Positions 54,915-63,591 of a stretch of 64,000 nucleotides of DNA are shown here, in pieces. Origin of the DNA: Roseomonas gilardii (GTDB lineage Bacteria; Pseudomonadota; Alphaproteobacteria; Acetobacterales; Acetobacteraceae). The stretch spans positions 2,487,501 to 2,551,500 of the forward strand of contig NZ_CP015583.1 in assembly GCF_001941945.1 (NCBI RefSeq), written 5' to 3'. The notes below the pieces were generated by a model that worked only from the letters and a program-made list of their open reading frames with translations, did no database searches and had not been told where the DNA came from. The position numbers were made by a program, and so were the translations under genes. Numbering within the stretch: position 1 is the stretch's first letter; every line of letters starts with the position of its first letter.

Positions 54915-55541
54915 CCCCGGCGCCGCGTCCGGGGATGACCCGGCCGCTGCCCCGGCCTCAGCCCAGCGCGTCGATCCGCAGCATGCTGTCCACGGCCCGC
55001 AGGGTCCGCCCGTTCGCGACATAGGCCCACCGCACCGCCTCCATCTCCGCCGGCGGCTGCGTTCGGCCTGCGGCCCCTGTTGAAGGCCCCGGTGAGGCCG
55101 GGTGTGAATCGGCGAACGGGCGCTGATCGCCCCACTGGCTGCCCCCCACTGGCCACCCACGACGCCGAGGGGAGCGAGGACCATGCTCATGCCCCGAGAT
55201 TGCCGTCCGTTCGTTAACGCCGCCCTAAAACGCTGCAACCTCCTTACCCGTCCGGACCGTCGGCAACAGCTTCCGCCTCGCTTCCCCGCCCCACCCTCCA
55301 CATCGGCGTCCGGACGCGCCTGCGCCCCTGCTTGACACTGCGGTGCGAAAGGATCATGCGCCTTCCCGCCGCGCGGTCCCTTCCAGGGTCCGGCGCGGCG
55401 CCGAACCCCCAGACGAAGCTCATGCCAAGCGACAGTCACAGTCGATCTCGCCCGCCGTTGGTGGCCGCCGCGGACTGATCCCGCGCCTCTGGGTCCGGTT
55501 CACCGCGTTCCGCTGCCAACGGCATGACGGAACGGTGAAAC
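54915..55541. other. 627-bp region without a confident gene
   Basis: No convincing coding sequence. On the minus strand 54958-55149 a 63-codon frame ends with MEAVRWAYVANGRTLRAVDS-like sequence that looks more protein-like than its N-terminal part and may be a small gene or remnant. A TTGACA at 55332-55337 could be a -35 for mgtE but has no clear -10. Tandem CCCACTGGC-like words near 55130-55155 were noted. No Mg2+ riboswitch was recognised. Confidence 0.4.
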
Positions 55542-56966
55542 ATGGATACGAACAGGAACACCCCCGGCGGCATCCAGGCCGACCGGACCGCCGCTCCCGG
55601 CCTGGCGCAGGATGTGCGCGAGCAGGGTCCGGCCGCCACCCTGGCGGAACAGCTCGCCCAGGGCCATGTCGCCGATGCGGTGGAGCAGCTGAACACGCTC
55701 TCGCCCGAGGAATCGGCCGCCGCCCTGGCGCTGCTGCCCGATGATCGCGCCGTCGAGATCCTCGACAAGCCCGAGCTCGACGACCCGGCGGAAATCGTCC
55801 ACTTCCTGCCGCGCGACCGCGCCGCGGTCCTGCTGGAAGGCATGTCCGCCGACCGCGTGGCCGACATGCTGCGCGACCTGGAGGGCACGGAGCGGGCCGC
55901 GCTGGTGGCGCGGCTCAGCGCCGAGATGGCGCTGGCCGTGCAGCGCCTGCTCTCCTATCCGCCGCGCACCGCCGGCAGCATCATGACCACCGAGTTCGTG
56001 AGCGTCCCCTCCAACTGGACGGTGGCGCAGACCCTGGCGCATGTGCGGAAGGTCGAGCGCACGCGCGAGACGATCTACGCCATCTACGTGGTGGAGCCGC
56101 GCACACGCGCCCTGGTGCGCGCGGCCACCATGCGCCGGCTCATCACCGCCGAGCCCGGGGATTTCATCCTGTCCGCCACGCGCGAGACGGAGCCCGTCAC
56201 GGTCAAGCCGCTGACCAGCCGCGAGGAGGTGGCGCGCCTGTTCCGCCGCCACGACCTGCTGGCCGTGCCGGTGGTGGACGACGCCCGCCGCATCCTGGGC
56301 ATCGTGACGGTGGACGACGTGCTCGACGCCATCGTCGAGGAAGGCACCGAGGACGTGCAGCGCTTCGGCGGCATGGAGGCGAGCGACGAGCCCTATACCG
56401 AACTCGGCTTCGGCGCGATGATCCGCAAGCGCGCCGGCTGGCTCTGCGCCCTGTTCCTCAGCGAGATGCTCACCGCCAGCGCCATGCAGCACTACGAGGA
56501 CGCGCTGGAGCGCGCCGTGGTGCTGACGCTGTTCATCCCGCTGATCATGAGCTCGGGCGGCAATTCCGGCTCCCAGGCGACCTCGCTGCTGATCCGCGCG
56601 CTGGCGCTGGGCGAGCTGCGGCTGCGCGACTGGTGGCGGGTGGCGCTGCGCGAGCTGCCGACCGGCCTCACCCTGGGCGCCATCCTGGGCGTCATCGGCA
56701 TGATGCGCATCGTGGCCTGGCAGGAGCTCGGCTTCTACGACTACGGCGAGCACTGGCCCCTGATCGCCCTGACCGTGGGCACGGCCCTGGTGGGCATCGT
56801 GACCTTCGGCTCGATGGCCGGCTCCATGCTGCCCTTCATCCTGAAGCGCATCGGCTTCGACCCCGCCAGCGCCTCCGCCCCCTTCGTGGCGACGCTGGTG
56901 GATGTCACCGGCCTGGTCATCTACTTCTCCGTGGCCTCCGCCATCCTGCGCGGGACCCTGCTGTGA
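55542..56966 (+). CDS. mgtE: magnesium transporter MgtE
   Basis: A 474-residue Mg2+ channel. The N-terminal helical superhelix (about 30-150, with LPDDRAVEILDKPELDD) is followed by two CBS domains (SIMTTEFVSVPSNWTVAQTL, quoted in part: SIMTTEFVSVP; then LLAVPVVDDARRILGIVTVDD). Five membrane helices follow, with the pore signature MSSGGNSGSQATSLLIRALALGE (in part: GGNSGSQATSLL). High cytosolic Mg2+ closes the channel through the N and CBS domains. Length and order are standard. Confidence 0.95.
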   Translation: MDTNRNTPGGIQADRTAAPGLAQDVREQGPAATLAEQLAQGHVADAVEQLNTLSPEESAAALALLPDDRAVEILDKPELDDPAEIVHFLPRDRAAVLLEGMSADRVADMLRDLEGTERAALVARLSAEMALAVQRLLSYPPRTAGSIMTTEFVSVPSNWTVAQTLAHVRKVERTRETIYAIYVVEPRTRALVRAATMRRLITAEPGDFILSATRETEPVTVKPLTSREEVARLFRRHDLLAVPVVDDARRILGIVTVDDVLDAIVEEGTEDVQRFGGMEASDEPYTELGFGAMIRKRAGWLCALFLSEMLTASAMQHYEDALERAVVLTLFIPLIMSSGGNSGSQATSLLIRALALGELRLRDWWRVALRELPTGLTLGAILGVIGMMRIVAWQELGFYDYGEHWPLIALTVGTALVGIVTFGSMAGSMLPFILKRIGFDPASASAPFVATLVDVTGLVIYFSVASAILRGTLL

Positions 56967-57102
56967 CCCCATCCCGCCCCCGGAAGACCCGGCCAGGGCA
57001 CCGCGGGGCGGCCGCTCCGGTCTTCACAAAAGACCGGAATTTCATCAGCCTGCCCATCCAGCACGGTCTGGGCTAAGACAACATCCCGCCGGGAGACCTG
57101 GA

Positions 57103-57783
57103 ATGCGGATTCTGCTTGTGGAGGACGACGCCGAGGTCGCCCGCTTCGTGACCAAGGGCCTGCGCGAGGCCGGGCATACCGTCGAGCATTCGTCCAATGG
57201 CCGCGACGGCCTCTTCCTCGCCGCCTCGGAACCCTTCGACCTGCTGGTGCTGGACCGGATGCTGCCCGGCGGCGTCGATGGCGTGCGGCTGGTGGAGACC
57301 CTGCGCACCCAGGGGAACCGGACGCCGGTCCTGTTCCTGTCCGCTCTCAGCGCCGTGGACGAGCGGGTGAAGGGGCTCAAGGCCGGGGGCGACGACTACC
57401 TCGCCAAGCCCTTCGCCTTCGCCGAGCTGCTGGCCCGCGTCGAGGCGCTGGGCCGCCGCCCGGCGGTGGACGCGCCCGCCACGCGGCTGAAGGTCGCGGA
57501 CCTGGAGCTCGACCTGCTGTCCCGCACCGTCACGCGCGGCGACAAGCGCATCGAGATCCAGCCGCGCGAGTTCCGCCTGCTGGAGCACCTGATGCGCCAT
57601 GCCGGACAGGTGGTGACCCGCACCATGCTGCTGGAGAAGGTCTGGGACTATCACTTCGACCCACAGACCAACGTGATCGACGTGCATGTCTCCCGCCTCC
57701 GCCAGAAGCTGGACAAGGGCTTCGACAAGCCGCTGATCCACACCATCCGCAACGCCGGCTACATGCTGCGCGCGGATCCCTGA
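57103..57783 (+). CDS. OmpR-family response regulator
   Basis: A 226-residue regulator. The receiver domain has the acidic pocket VEDD, phosphoacceptor Asp51 in LLVLDRMLPG and Lys102 in DDYLAKPF. The C-terminal winged helix (about 130-224) has IQPREFRLLEHLMRH and NVIDVHVSRLRQKLD. ATG 57103 gives MRILLVEDD; the longer open frame upstream overlaps the intergenic DNA. Its partner kinase follows after 108 bp. Confidence 0.93.
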   Translation: MRILLVEDDAEVARFVTKGLREAGHTVEHSSNGRDGLFLAASEPFDLLVLDRMLPGGVDGVRLVETLRTQGNRTPVLFLSALSAVDERVKGLKAGGDDYLAKPFAFAELLARVEALGRRPAVDAPATRLKVADLELDLLSRTVTRGDKRIEIQPREFRLLEHLMRHAGQVVTRTMLLEKVWDYHFDPQTNVIDVHVSRLRQKLDKGFDKPLIHTIRNAGYMLRADP

Positions 57784-57891
57784 CGGCAGCCTTTCCATGC
57801 GCATCCAGGGGGGCCGGCAACGGGAACCGGCCTCCGCCCCGTCCCGGCCGCACGGGTTACACACCGGCCAGGACGCAGGCGTGACGCCGCG

Positions 57892-59487
57892 ATGAACGCC
57901 GAACCACCGGCTGGACCGGAGCAGGAACCGGAGCGCGGGCGGGCGGGCGGGTCATCGCCGGACGCTTCCCCGGACAAGCCGCTGCCCGACGCACCGAACG
58001 GGCCGGCGAAGCGGGCTCGCCAGCCGCTGGCGGGGCTGCGCCTGCTTGGCCAGCGGCTGGCACGGCTGGTGGGCGGCGCCGGCTTCCGCGCGGCTGCCTT
58101 CTTCGCCACCGTCTTCCTGCTGGCCGGGCTGGTCTTTGCCGCCGTGCTCTGGTGGGGCACCGCCGGGGCGCTGGACCGGCAGACGGACGCCACCATCCGC
58201 AGCGACGCCGCCGTCTTCCAGGAACGCTGGCGGGAGGCCGGGCGCGACGGGCTGATCGAGGCCATCGCCCAGCATCTGGCCGAGGATGTGGAGGACCAGA
58301 GCCTCTACCTCCTCACTGACGTCACGGGACACCGGCTGGCCGGCAACCTGGAAGCGCCGCGCGACGGCTATTTCGACACCTACCTCGCCGGCCCGCGCTG
58401 GCAGTCCCTGTCCCTGCTGCGGGAAGGCGTACTGACCGAGGCGCGGATCTTCCGGCTCGACTTCCCCAATGGCGACGTGCTGCTGCTGGGCCGCGACGTG
58501 GAGGACAAGCTGCGGCTGCGGGAGCTGCTGAACGAGGGCCTCGCCTGGTCCGCCGCCGCCGCCGCCTTCTTCGCCTTTGCCGGCGCCTGGGTGCTGCGCC
58601 GCGCACTGGAGGACCGGCTCCAGCCCGCCGCCGACACCGCTGCCGCGATCGCGCAGGGCGACCTGAGCCAGCGCGTGCCGCTCTCGGGGCGGGAGGACGA
58701 GTTCGACCGGCTCGGCAGCGCCATGAACAACATGCTGGACCGCATCGCCACGCTGATGGAAGGGGTGCGCGGCGTGTCCGACGCCATCGCCCACGACCTG
58801 CGCACGCCGATCGCCCGCGCCCGTGCCAAGCTGGAGGACGCGCTCGCCGAGGCCGAGGGCGCCCCGGACCAAGAGGCGGCGGAGCTGCTGCGCCAGGCGG
58901 TGGACCGCGGCATCGCCGACCTGGACGGCATCACCCGTGTCTTCCAGGCGGTGCTGCGGATCGCGGAGGTGGAGGCCGGCGCGCGGCGGGCCGCCTTCGC
59001 CCCCTTCGACCTCGCCCCGGTTCTGGCGGATGCGGCGGAACTCTACGGCGCCTCGGCCGAGGCGGCGGAGCAGAGCCTGACGGCGGAGATCCAGCCCCAC
59101 CTGCCGCTGGTGGGCGACCGCGACCTGCTGCTGCAGGCGGTGGCCAACCTGCTGGACAATGCGGTGAAGTTCTCGCCGCCGGACAGCACGGTGCGGCTGC
59201 GCGCCTTCCGCGACCGGCAGGCCGTGCATGTCACCGTGGCCGACGAGGGGCCGGGCATGAGCCCCGGGGAACGCGCCCGCGCCGGGGAACGGTTCTTCCG
59301 CACCGATGGCGCCCGCGCCACGCCGGGCTCCGGCCTCGGCCTGTCGCTGGTCCGTGCCGTGACCGCGCTGCATGGCGGCGAGATCATCCTTGCCGATACG
59401 CGTCCCGGGCGCCCGCTGCCCGGCCTGAGCGTGACGCTGCGCCTGCCGATGGACCCGGAGCAGCCGGATGCCGAGGCGAGCGGCTAA
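57892..59487 (+). CDS. two-component sensor histidine kinase
   Basis: A 531-residue membrane kinase. A Pro/Ala-rich cytosolic N-terminus, a first membrane helix (about 66-88), a short periplasmic region, a second helix (about 216-236), a HAMP domain, then HisKA with the phosphorylated His301 in IAHDLRTPIARA. The ATPase domain shows LLDNAVKFSP, DEGPGMS and GSGLGLSLV. It should phosphorylate the response regulator upstream. The signal is unknown; the periplasmic loop of about 125 residues is the likely sensor. Confidence 0.92.
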   Translation: MNAEPPAGPEQEPERGRAGGSSPDASPDKPLPDAPNGPAKRARQPLAGLRLLGQRLARLVGGAGFRAAAFFATVFLLAGLVFAAVLWWGTAGALDRQTDATIRSDAAVFQERWREAGRDGLIEAIAQHLAEDVEDQSLYLLTDVTGHRLAGNLEAPRDGYFDTYLAGPRWQSLSLLREGVLTEARIFRLDFPNGDVLLLGRDVEDKLRLRELLNEGLAWSAAAAAFFAFAGAWVLRRALEDRLQPAADTAAAIAQGDLSQRVPLSGREDEFDRLGSAMNNMLDRIATLMEGVRGVSDAIAHDLRTPIARARAKLEDALAEAEGAPDQEAAELLRQAVDRGIADLDGITRVFQAVLRIAEVEAGARRAAFAPFDLAPVLADAAELYGASAEAAEQSLTAEIQPHLPLVGDRDLLLQAVANLLDNAVKFSPPDSTVRLRAFRDRQAVHVTVADEGPGMSPGERARAGERFFRTDGARATPGSGLGLSLVRAVTALHGGEIILADTRPGRPLPGLSVTLRLPMDPEQPDAEASG

Positions 59488-59543
59488 CGCAGCTTTCACG
59501 GCGCGCACACGGCGGCTCAGTGTCCGGTGCCCGATAAGGTGCC

Positions 59544-59858
59544 ATGCGACACAAGGCCATCGCGCCGGTGCTGTTCCTTGCCGGGCCCCTGTTCTGTCTC
59601 CAGACCGCCTCCCTTCAGACCGTGGGGCTGGCGGTGGAGAAGCAGGCGCAGGACCCTTGGCATGTGCGGCCGGACCGTCCGGAATACTGCCAGGAGCTGG
59701 CGAGCCGCCTCGCCGCCCTGCCGGGCGCCGCGACCACGCCCGCCAAGCAGTTGGGGGACGAGGGCCTGACCCTGTGCCGGAAGGGCTATCCTCGCACCGG
59801 CGTCGCCAAGCTCCGCCGCGCCATCCGCGAGGCCCAGGGGGAGCCGGGAGGGAACTGA
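59544..59858 (+). CDS. hypothetical small exported protein
   Basis: A 104-residue protein with a hydrophobic N-terminus (IAPVLFLAGPLFCLQTA) that may be a signal peptide. The mature part has paired Cys (PEYCQELASRLA; LTLCRKGYPRTGV) and ends in a basic helix. No family was recognised. It lies 56 bp after the kinase and may be part of that operon. Confidence 0.6.
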   Translation: MRHKAIAPVLFLAGPLFCLQTASLQTVGLAVEKQAQDPWHVRPDRPEYCQELASRLAALPGAATTPAKQLGDEGLTLCRKGYPRTGVAKLRRAIREAQGEPGGN

Positions 59859-59910
59859 CGGCAGCCGGAGGCACGGCAACGACGCCGGTCCGGCAGCCGC
59901 CATGCGGAGA

Positions 59911-60738
59911 TCAGCCGGCCACCATCCGGAACCTCGCGCCTTCCCGCCCTACCCGGTTGAAACCGGTGACATGCCCGCCCGCGACCAGCCAGCCCGAGCT
60001 GACCGCCCGCTCCAGCCCCGCCCCGCGGCTGAGGCGCGCCTCGGCGGGGTCGAGGTCGTAGATCACGCTCAGTTCCGGATCGGCGGATTGCGGTCCGGAG
60101 AGATGCAGCAGGTCGCCCCAGAGCAGCAGGCTGTCGCCCGCCCCGTCACCCTGCAGCAGATAGCCCGCATGGCCCGGCGTATGCCCCGGCAGCGGCAGCA
60201 GCTCGATCCCCGGCAGGACTTCCCCGGCAGGGACGCCGCGCAGCCGCCCGGCATAGGCCCGCACCAGCTTCTCCGCGATCCCGAAGCCGCCGCGCCGCTC
60301 CGGCGGCGTCGCCTCGCGGGCCGCGGCATCGGTGAAGAAGGCCAGATCACGTTCCGGCGCCAGGATTTCCGCCCCCGGCAGCCAGGGCTCCATGTCATCA
60401 AGCAGGCCCAGCGCGTGGTCGCCATGGATATGGGTCAGCAGCACGCGGTCCACCTGCCCGGGCGCGATCCCGTGCCGCTCTAGCGCCGCGCGGGCATGCC
60501 CGAGCCCAGGCCCCCAGGCGTGGCCCGTCCCGGCATCGACCAGCGTGACGCCATCCGGCCCGCGGAGCAGGAAGGCGTTCACGTCGATCCGCATGGCCGT
60601 GTCACGACCGGCACCCAGCGCGAGGTCGCGCGCCTCCGCTCCGCCGGGATGCACCACCACATCCGGCGGCAGTTCGAAGACGCCGTCGGACAGCAACGTC
60701 ACCTGCCGGTCGCCGATGCGGCGGCTGTCATCGGTCAT
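59911..60738 (-). CDS. MBL-fold metallo-hydrolase
   Basis: A 275-residue metallo-beta-lactamase-fold enzyme. The metal motif THIHGDHALG is complete, with a preceding VDAGTGHAWG and later PGHTPGHAGYLL supplying the third His, and GDLLHLSG an Asp. The group includes lactonases and glyoxalase II-like hydrolases; the substrate cannot be told. It is followed on the same strand by no gene before the convergent end of 59544. Confidence 0.86.
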   Translation of the reverse strand: MTDDSRRIGDRQVTLLSDGVFELPPDVVVHPGGAEARDLALGAGRDTAMRIDVNAFLLRGPDGVTLVDAGTGHAWGPGLGHARAALERHGIAPGQVDRVLLTHIHGDHALGLLDDMEPWLPGAEILAPERDLAFFTDAAAREATPPERRGGFGIAEKLVRAYAGRLRGVPAGEVLPGIELLPLPGHTPGHAGYLLQGDGAGDSLLLWGDLLHLSGPQSADPELSVIYDLDPAEARLSRGAGLERAVSSGWLVAGGHVTGFNRVGREGARFRMVAG

Positions 60739-60787
60739 GTCGATCCCCTTCGCGCGACTCCCCGCCCGGTGGCAGGGGCGCCGCGAT

Positions 60788-61375
60788 TCAATCGACGCGG
60801 CGCAGCGTGTCCATCCGGTAGAACTCGCTCCGGCTCGCCGCCAGGGGCTTCAGCACATCCGCCGTGCCGGCGATGAAGCGCTCCGTGGCCTCGTCGCCGG
60901 ACAGCGGGAAATCCGTCTCCGGCAGCCAGTGGACCAGCACCACGTCGCCGCCGGGGCGCAGCGATCGTTCGACCCTTTCGCAGACGCGCTTCAGATCCTC
61001 GCCATCGAGGAAGTACAGCACCTCGGAGAAGAGGATCAGGTCGAACCGCTCCTCCGGCCAGTCCTCCGGGACGCGCCCGTGCAGGAACTCCACATGCGCC
61101 TGCCCGGCCAGCCGCTGCCGCGCCCGCGCCAGCGGCGCCTCGGCGGCGTCCAGCGCCACCAGCCGGTCGCAGCGCTTCGCCAGCTCCGCCGTCAGCACGC
61201 CGATGGAACAGCCGATCTCCAGCGCCGCCGCGTAATGCGCGCGTGGCAGGGCGGCCAGGGTGGCGGCGTATTTCTCGCGCTCATAGGGCTTGCTCTCGAA
61301 GCCCCAGGGGTCCGGATTGCCGGCATAGAGGTCGTCGAAATAGCTGGTCGGCAGGCTGCGCTCGCTGCGGCTCAT
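60788..61375 (-). CDS. NodS-like SAM-dependent methyltransferase
   Basis: A 195-residue class I methyltransferase. It begins SYFDDLYAGNPDPWGFES, an opening shared with NodS-type N-methyltransferases, and has the SAM motif ALEIGCSIGVLT and VALDAAEAPLARA. NodS methylates the de-acetylated amine of a chitin oligomer in Nod factor synthesis. Here the PIG-L deacetylase gene overlaps upstream by 4 bp, so a deacetylate-then-methylate sequence on a glucosamine-type sugar is plausible, by inference. Confidence 0.82.
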   Translation of the reverse strand: MSRSERSLPTSYFDDLYAGNPDPWGFESKPYEREKYAATLAALPRAHYAAALEIGCSIGVLTAELAKRCDRLVALDAAEAPLARARQRLAGQAHVEFLHGRVPEDWPEERFDLILFSEVLYFLDGEDLKRVCERVERSLRPGGDVVLVHWLPETDFPLSGDEATERFIAGTADVLKPLAASRSEFYRMDTLRRVD

Positions 61376-62130
61376 GGCATCACCTCCAGATAGAGTTCCC
61401 AGGGGCGCAGCAGCACGTCGAGCGCCGCCGGCGAAAGGACGAAGCCCCCGGGATCGTCCTCGATCATCCCGGTGGTCTGGCTGCGATGCGCCGCCACCGC
61501 CGCCCGCTTGGCGGGAAGCTCCGCCGCGATGTCCAACCGGACGCCGCGCGGCACCGTGGCGAGTTCCACCGGCTCCACCGGCGCCAGCATCCCCGGATAG
61601 AGGTGCCGCCAGCCCCAGACCGGATAGGCCAGCAGGCGCAGGCCCAGGTCCCGCGCGACATGCCGCGCCATCCGCCAGGTGGCGAGGTGGTCGCCATGCG
61701 GGTCCTCCTCCCAGGGGGCGAGGATCGTGGTGGCGCCGTCCCGCAGCGCCAGCCCGGCGATGGCGGTCGCCGCGGCCTCGAAGCCCGGCCCCTCCCCCGG
61801 CACCGCCCCGTCGGGCAGGCCCAGCGTCACCAGCCGCTCCGCGCCCAGGCCGAGCGCGGCCAGCGCCTCCACCATTTCCTCCCGCCGCAGCGCCGCCAGC
61901 CGGCGGGGCGGGTAGAGGCGTGAGGCATGGGAGGCGGCGCCGTCCGAGACCAGCACCACCCGCGCCCCCCGCCCCCGCGCCGCGAGTTGGGCCAGCAGCC
62001 CGCCGCAGCCCAGGGATTCATCGTCCGGATGCGGCGAAAGCAGCAGCACCGGCCCAGCATCGGGCAGCAGCGCTTCCAGCCCCTCCAGCGGCCAGGACTC
62101 CGCGGCGCGGAGAAACTCGGTGGCCTTCAT
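61372..62130 (-). CDS. PIG-L family deacetylase
   Basis: A 252-residue zinc-dependent N-deacetylase of the PIG-L/LmbE family. The metal motif LLLSPHPDDESLGCGG is intact, and PWEEDPHGDHLATWRMA gives the later His. The family removes acetyl from N-acetylglucosamine units on lipids or small molecules. ATG 62130 is chosen; the frame upstream is open but not protein-like. It overlaps the methyltransferase gene (ATGA) and follows the acyl-CoA dehydrogenase gene by 55 bp. Confidence 0.88.
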   Translation of the reverse strand: MKATEFLRAAESWPLEGLEALLPDAGPVLLLSPHPDDESLGCGGLLAQLAARGRGARVVLVSDGAASHASRLYPPRRLAALRREEMVEALAALGLGAERLVTLGLPDGAVPGEGPGFEAAATAIAGLALRDGATTILAPWEEDPHGDHLATWRMARHVARDLGLRLLAYPVWGWRHLYPGMLAPVEPVELATVPRGVRLDIAAELPAKRAAVAAHRSQTTGMIEDDPGGFVLSPAALDVLLRPWELYLEVMP

Positions 62131-62185
62131 GCGATCCTGTCCGCCTTCATCGTCCTGCGGGAATCCGGTCCGGCAGGGCCCGGGC

Positions 62186-63397
62186 TCACCGGCCCCAAAG
62201 ATCGCCGACCGCATCCGTCCTCGCCAGGGCATGCTGTGCCGCCGATGTCAGCGCGCGGTCCGGCCCTGGCTGGCGCAGATAGGTGGCGAGGTCCCGCGCG
62301 ATCCGCTCGACCGGCGCGGGGCGCAGGAAAGCCCCCAGGCCGATGGAGCGCTGCGCCAGTTCCAGCGCCGCCAGCCCGGCCCGTTCCACCGCGCCGCGCG
62401 CCAGGTCCACATAGGCCACGATCCGCGCCGCGGCTTCCCCGCCCGCGTCGTCCGGGGCTTCCGGATCCCCGGCTTCCGGCCCTTCGGCCAGTCGTGCTGC
62501 CTCCTGCACCCAGAGCCGCGCCGTCTCGGCTTCCGCCAGGGCCAGGCCGAGCCGCGCCTGCTGGTGTGGGTCCCCGCCCCGGCCGGTCGCGGCGAGATGG
62601 CGGCGCAGCGCCTCCACCACCGCCTCGATGCCTCCCAGATGCACGGCCAGAAAGCGCCAGGCGCCGCCGGAGAAGCCGGGCTGGGCGAAGTAGGTCTCGG
62701 GCGGGCCGATCAGCGCCCCGGGCCCCACCTCCATGCCCCCGAAATCCACGTTCCCGGTGGCCGAGGCCCGCATGCCCGAGGCCGTCCAGACGGACAGGTC
62801 GGCCCGCCCGGTCCCCACCGGCAGCGGCAGCAGCAGCATCCGCACGCCGTCCGGCGCACGGGCCGGAACCAGCGCCCGCTCCACCAGCCCCGCCCCGGAG
62901 CACCAGATCTTGCCCCCGCGCAGCCGGCGCATCCCTTCCTCCAGCACCAGCCCGCGTTCCGGGACCTCCGCGGCCCAGACCCCGAAGAGACGGCCCGCCC
63001 ATGCATCCGCCGCGGCCTCCTCCGCCTGTTCCGGCGTGCCATAGGCAGCGACGAGGCGCAGCGCGTTCACATGCCCCTCGAACAGGCGGCCCAGCGGTAG
63101 GCTGGCCCGGCCGATCCGGCGCAGCGCCCGCATCAGCGGCGCGGCACCCCCGGGCTCGGAACCCCAGCCCAGCCCGCCCAGCGCCCGGGGCAGCGGCGCC
63201 GCCAGCATCCCGGCCGCGCCGAGGACCGCCACATCCTCCCCGGGCAGGCCGCCTTCCTCGTCCAGCCGGGCGGCCCTTTCCTCCATTCCCGGCAGCAGCG
63301 CGTCCAGCCGCTCCAGCATCTCCGCCTGGGAGGCCGGCATCGTGGGCAGGGCGGTACGGGAGGCGAAGCCGGGGCGCGGGAGGGGTTGGTGATTCAT
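62186..63397 (-). CDS. acyl-CoA dehydrogenase family protein
   Basis: A 403-residue flavoprotein of the acyl-CoA dehydrogenase fold: ALGGLGWGSEPGGAAPLM in the N-terminal domain, GGKIWCSGAGLV in the beta domain and a helical C-terminal domain. The usual catalytic Glu region is not clear, so it may act on a non-standard substrate. It is the first gene of a probable three-gene unit with the PIG-L deacetylase and NodS-like methyltransferase. Confidence 0.78.
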   Translation of the reverse strand: MNHQPLPRPGFASRTALPTMPASQAEMLERLDALLPGMEERAARLDEEGGLPGEDVAVLGAAGMLAAPLPRALGGLGWGSEPGGAAPLMRALRRIGRASLPLGRLFEGHVNALRLVAAYGTPEQAEEAAADAWAGRLFGVWAAEVPERGLVLEEGMRRLRGGKIWCSGAGLVERALVPARAPDGVRMLLLPLPVGTGRADLSVWTASGMRASATGNVDFGGMEVGPGALIGPPETYFAQPGFSGGAWRFLAVHLGGIEAVVEALRRHLAATGRGGDPHQQARLGLALAEAETARLWVQEAARLAEGPEAGDPEAPDDAGGEAAARIVAYVDLARGAVERAGLAALELAQRSIGLGAFLRPAPVERIARDLATYLRQPGPDRALTSAAQHALARTDAVGDLWGR

Positions 63398-63591
63398 GCT
63401 GTCGCATCAACCGGACAGTCGGGGCGGGGTTGCCCTCCCGGTGGTGAAGCGGTGCGAAACCGGCATGAAACTTCGGGGGGCCGTCCCATCGCCGGGCCTC
63501 CCCTGCACCGGGACACCGGGCTAGCATGGCATCGCTTCGGGCGCGGGGGGCGCCCCGGGAGCGGGGAAATCCGGAGGGGGCTTCGGCGATC

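Noticed and set aside
55200..55541. Possible Mg2+-sensing riboswitch before mgtE
   Set aside because: No recognisable M-box core or conserved loops; simple GC hairpins only.
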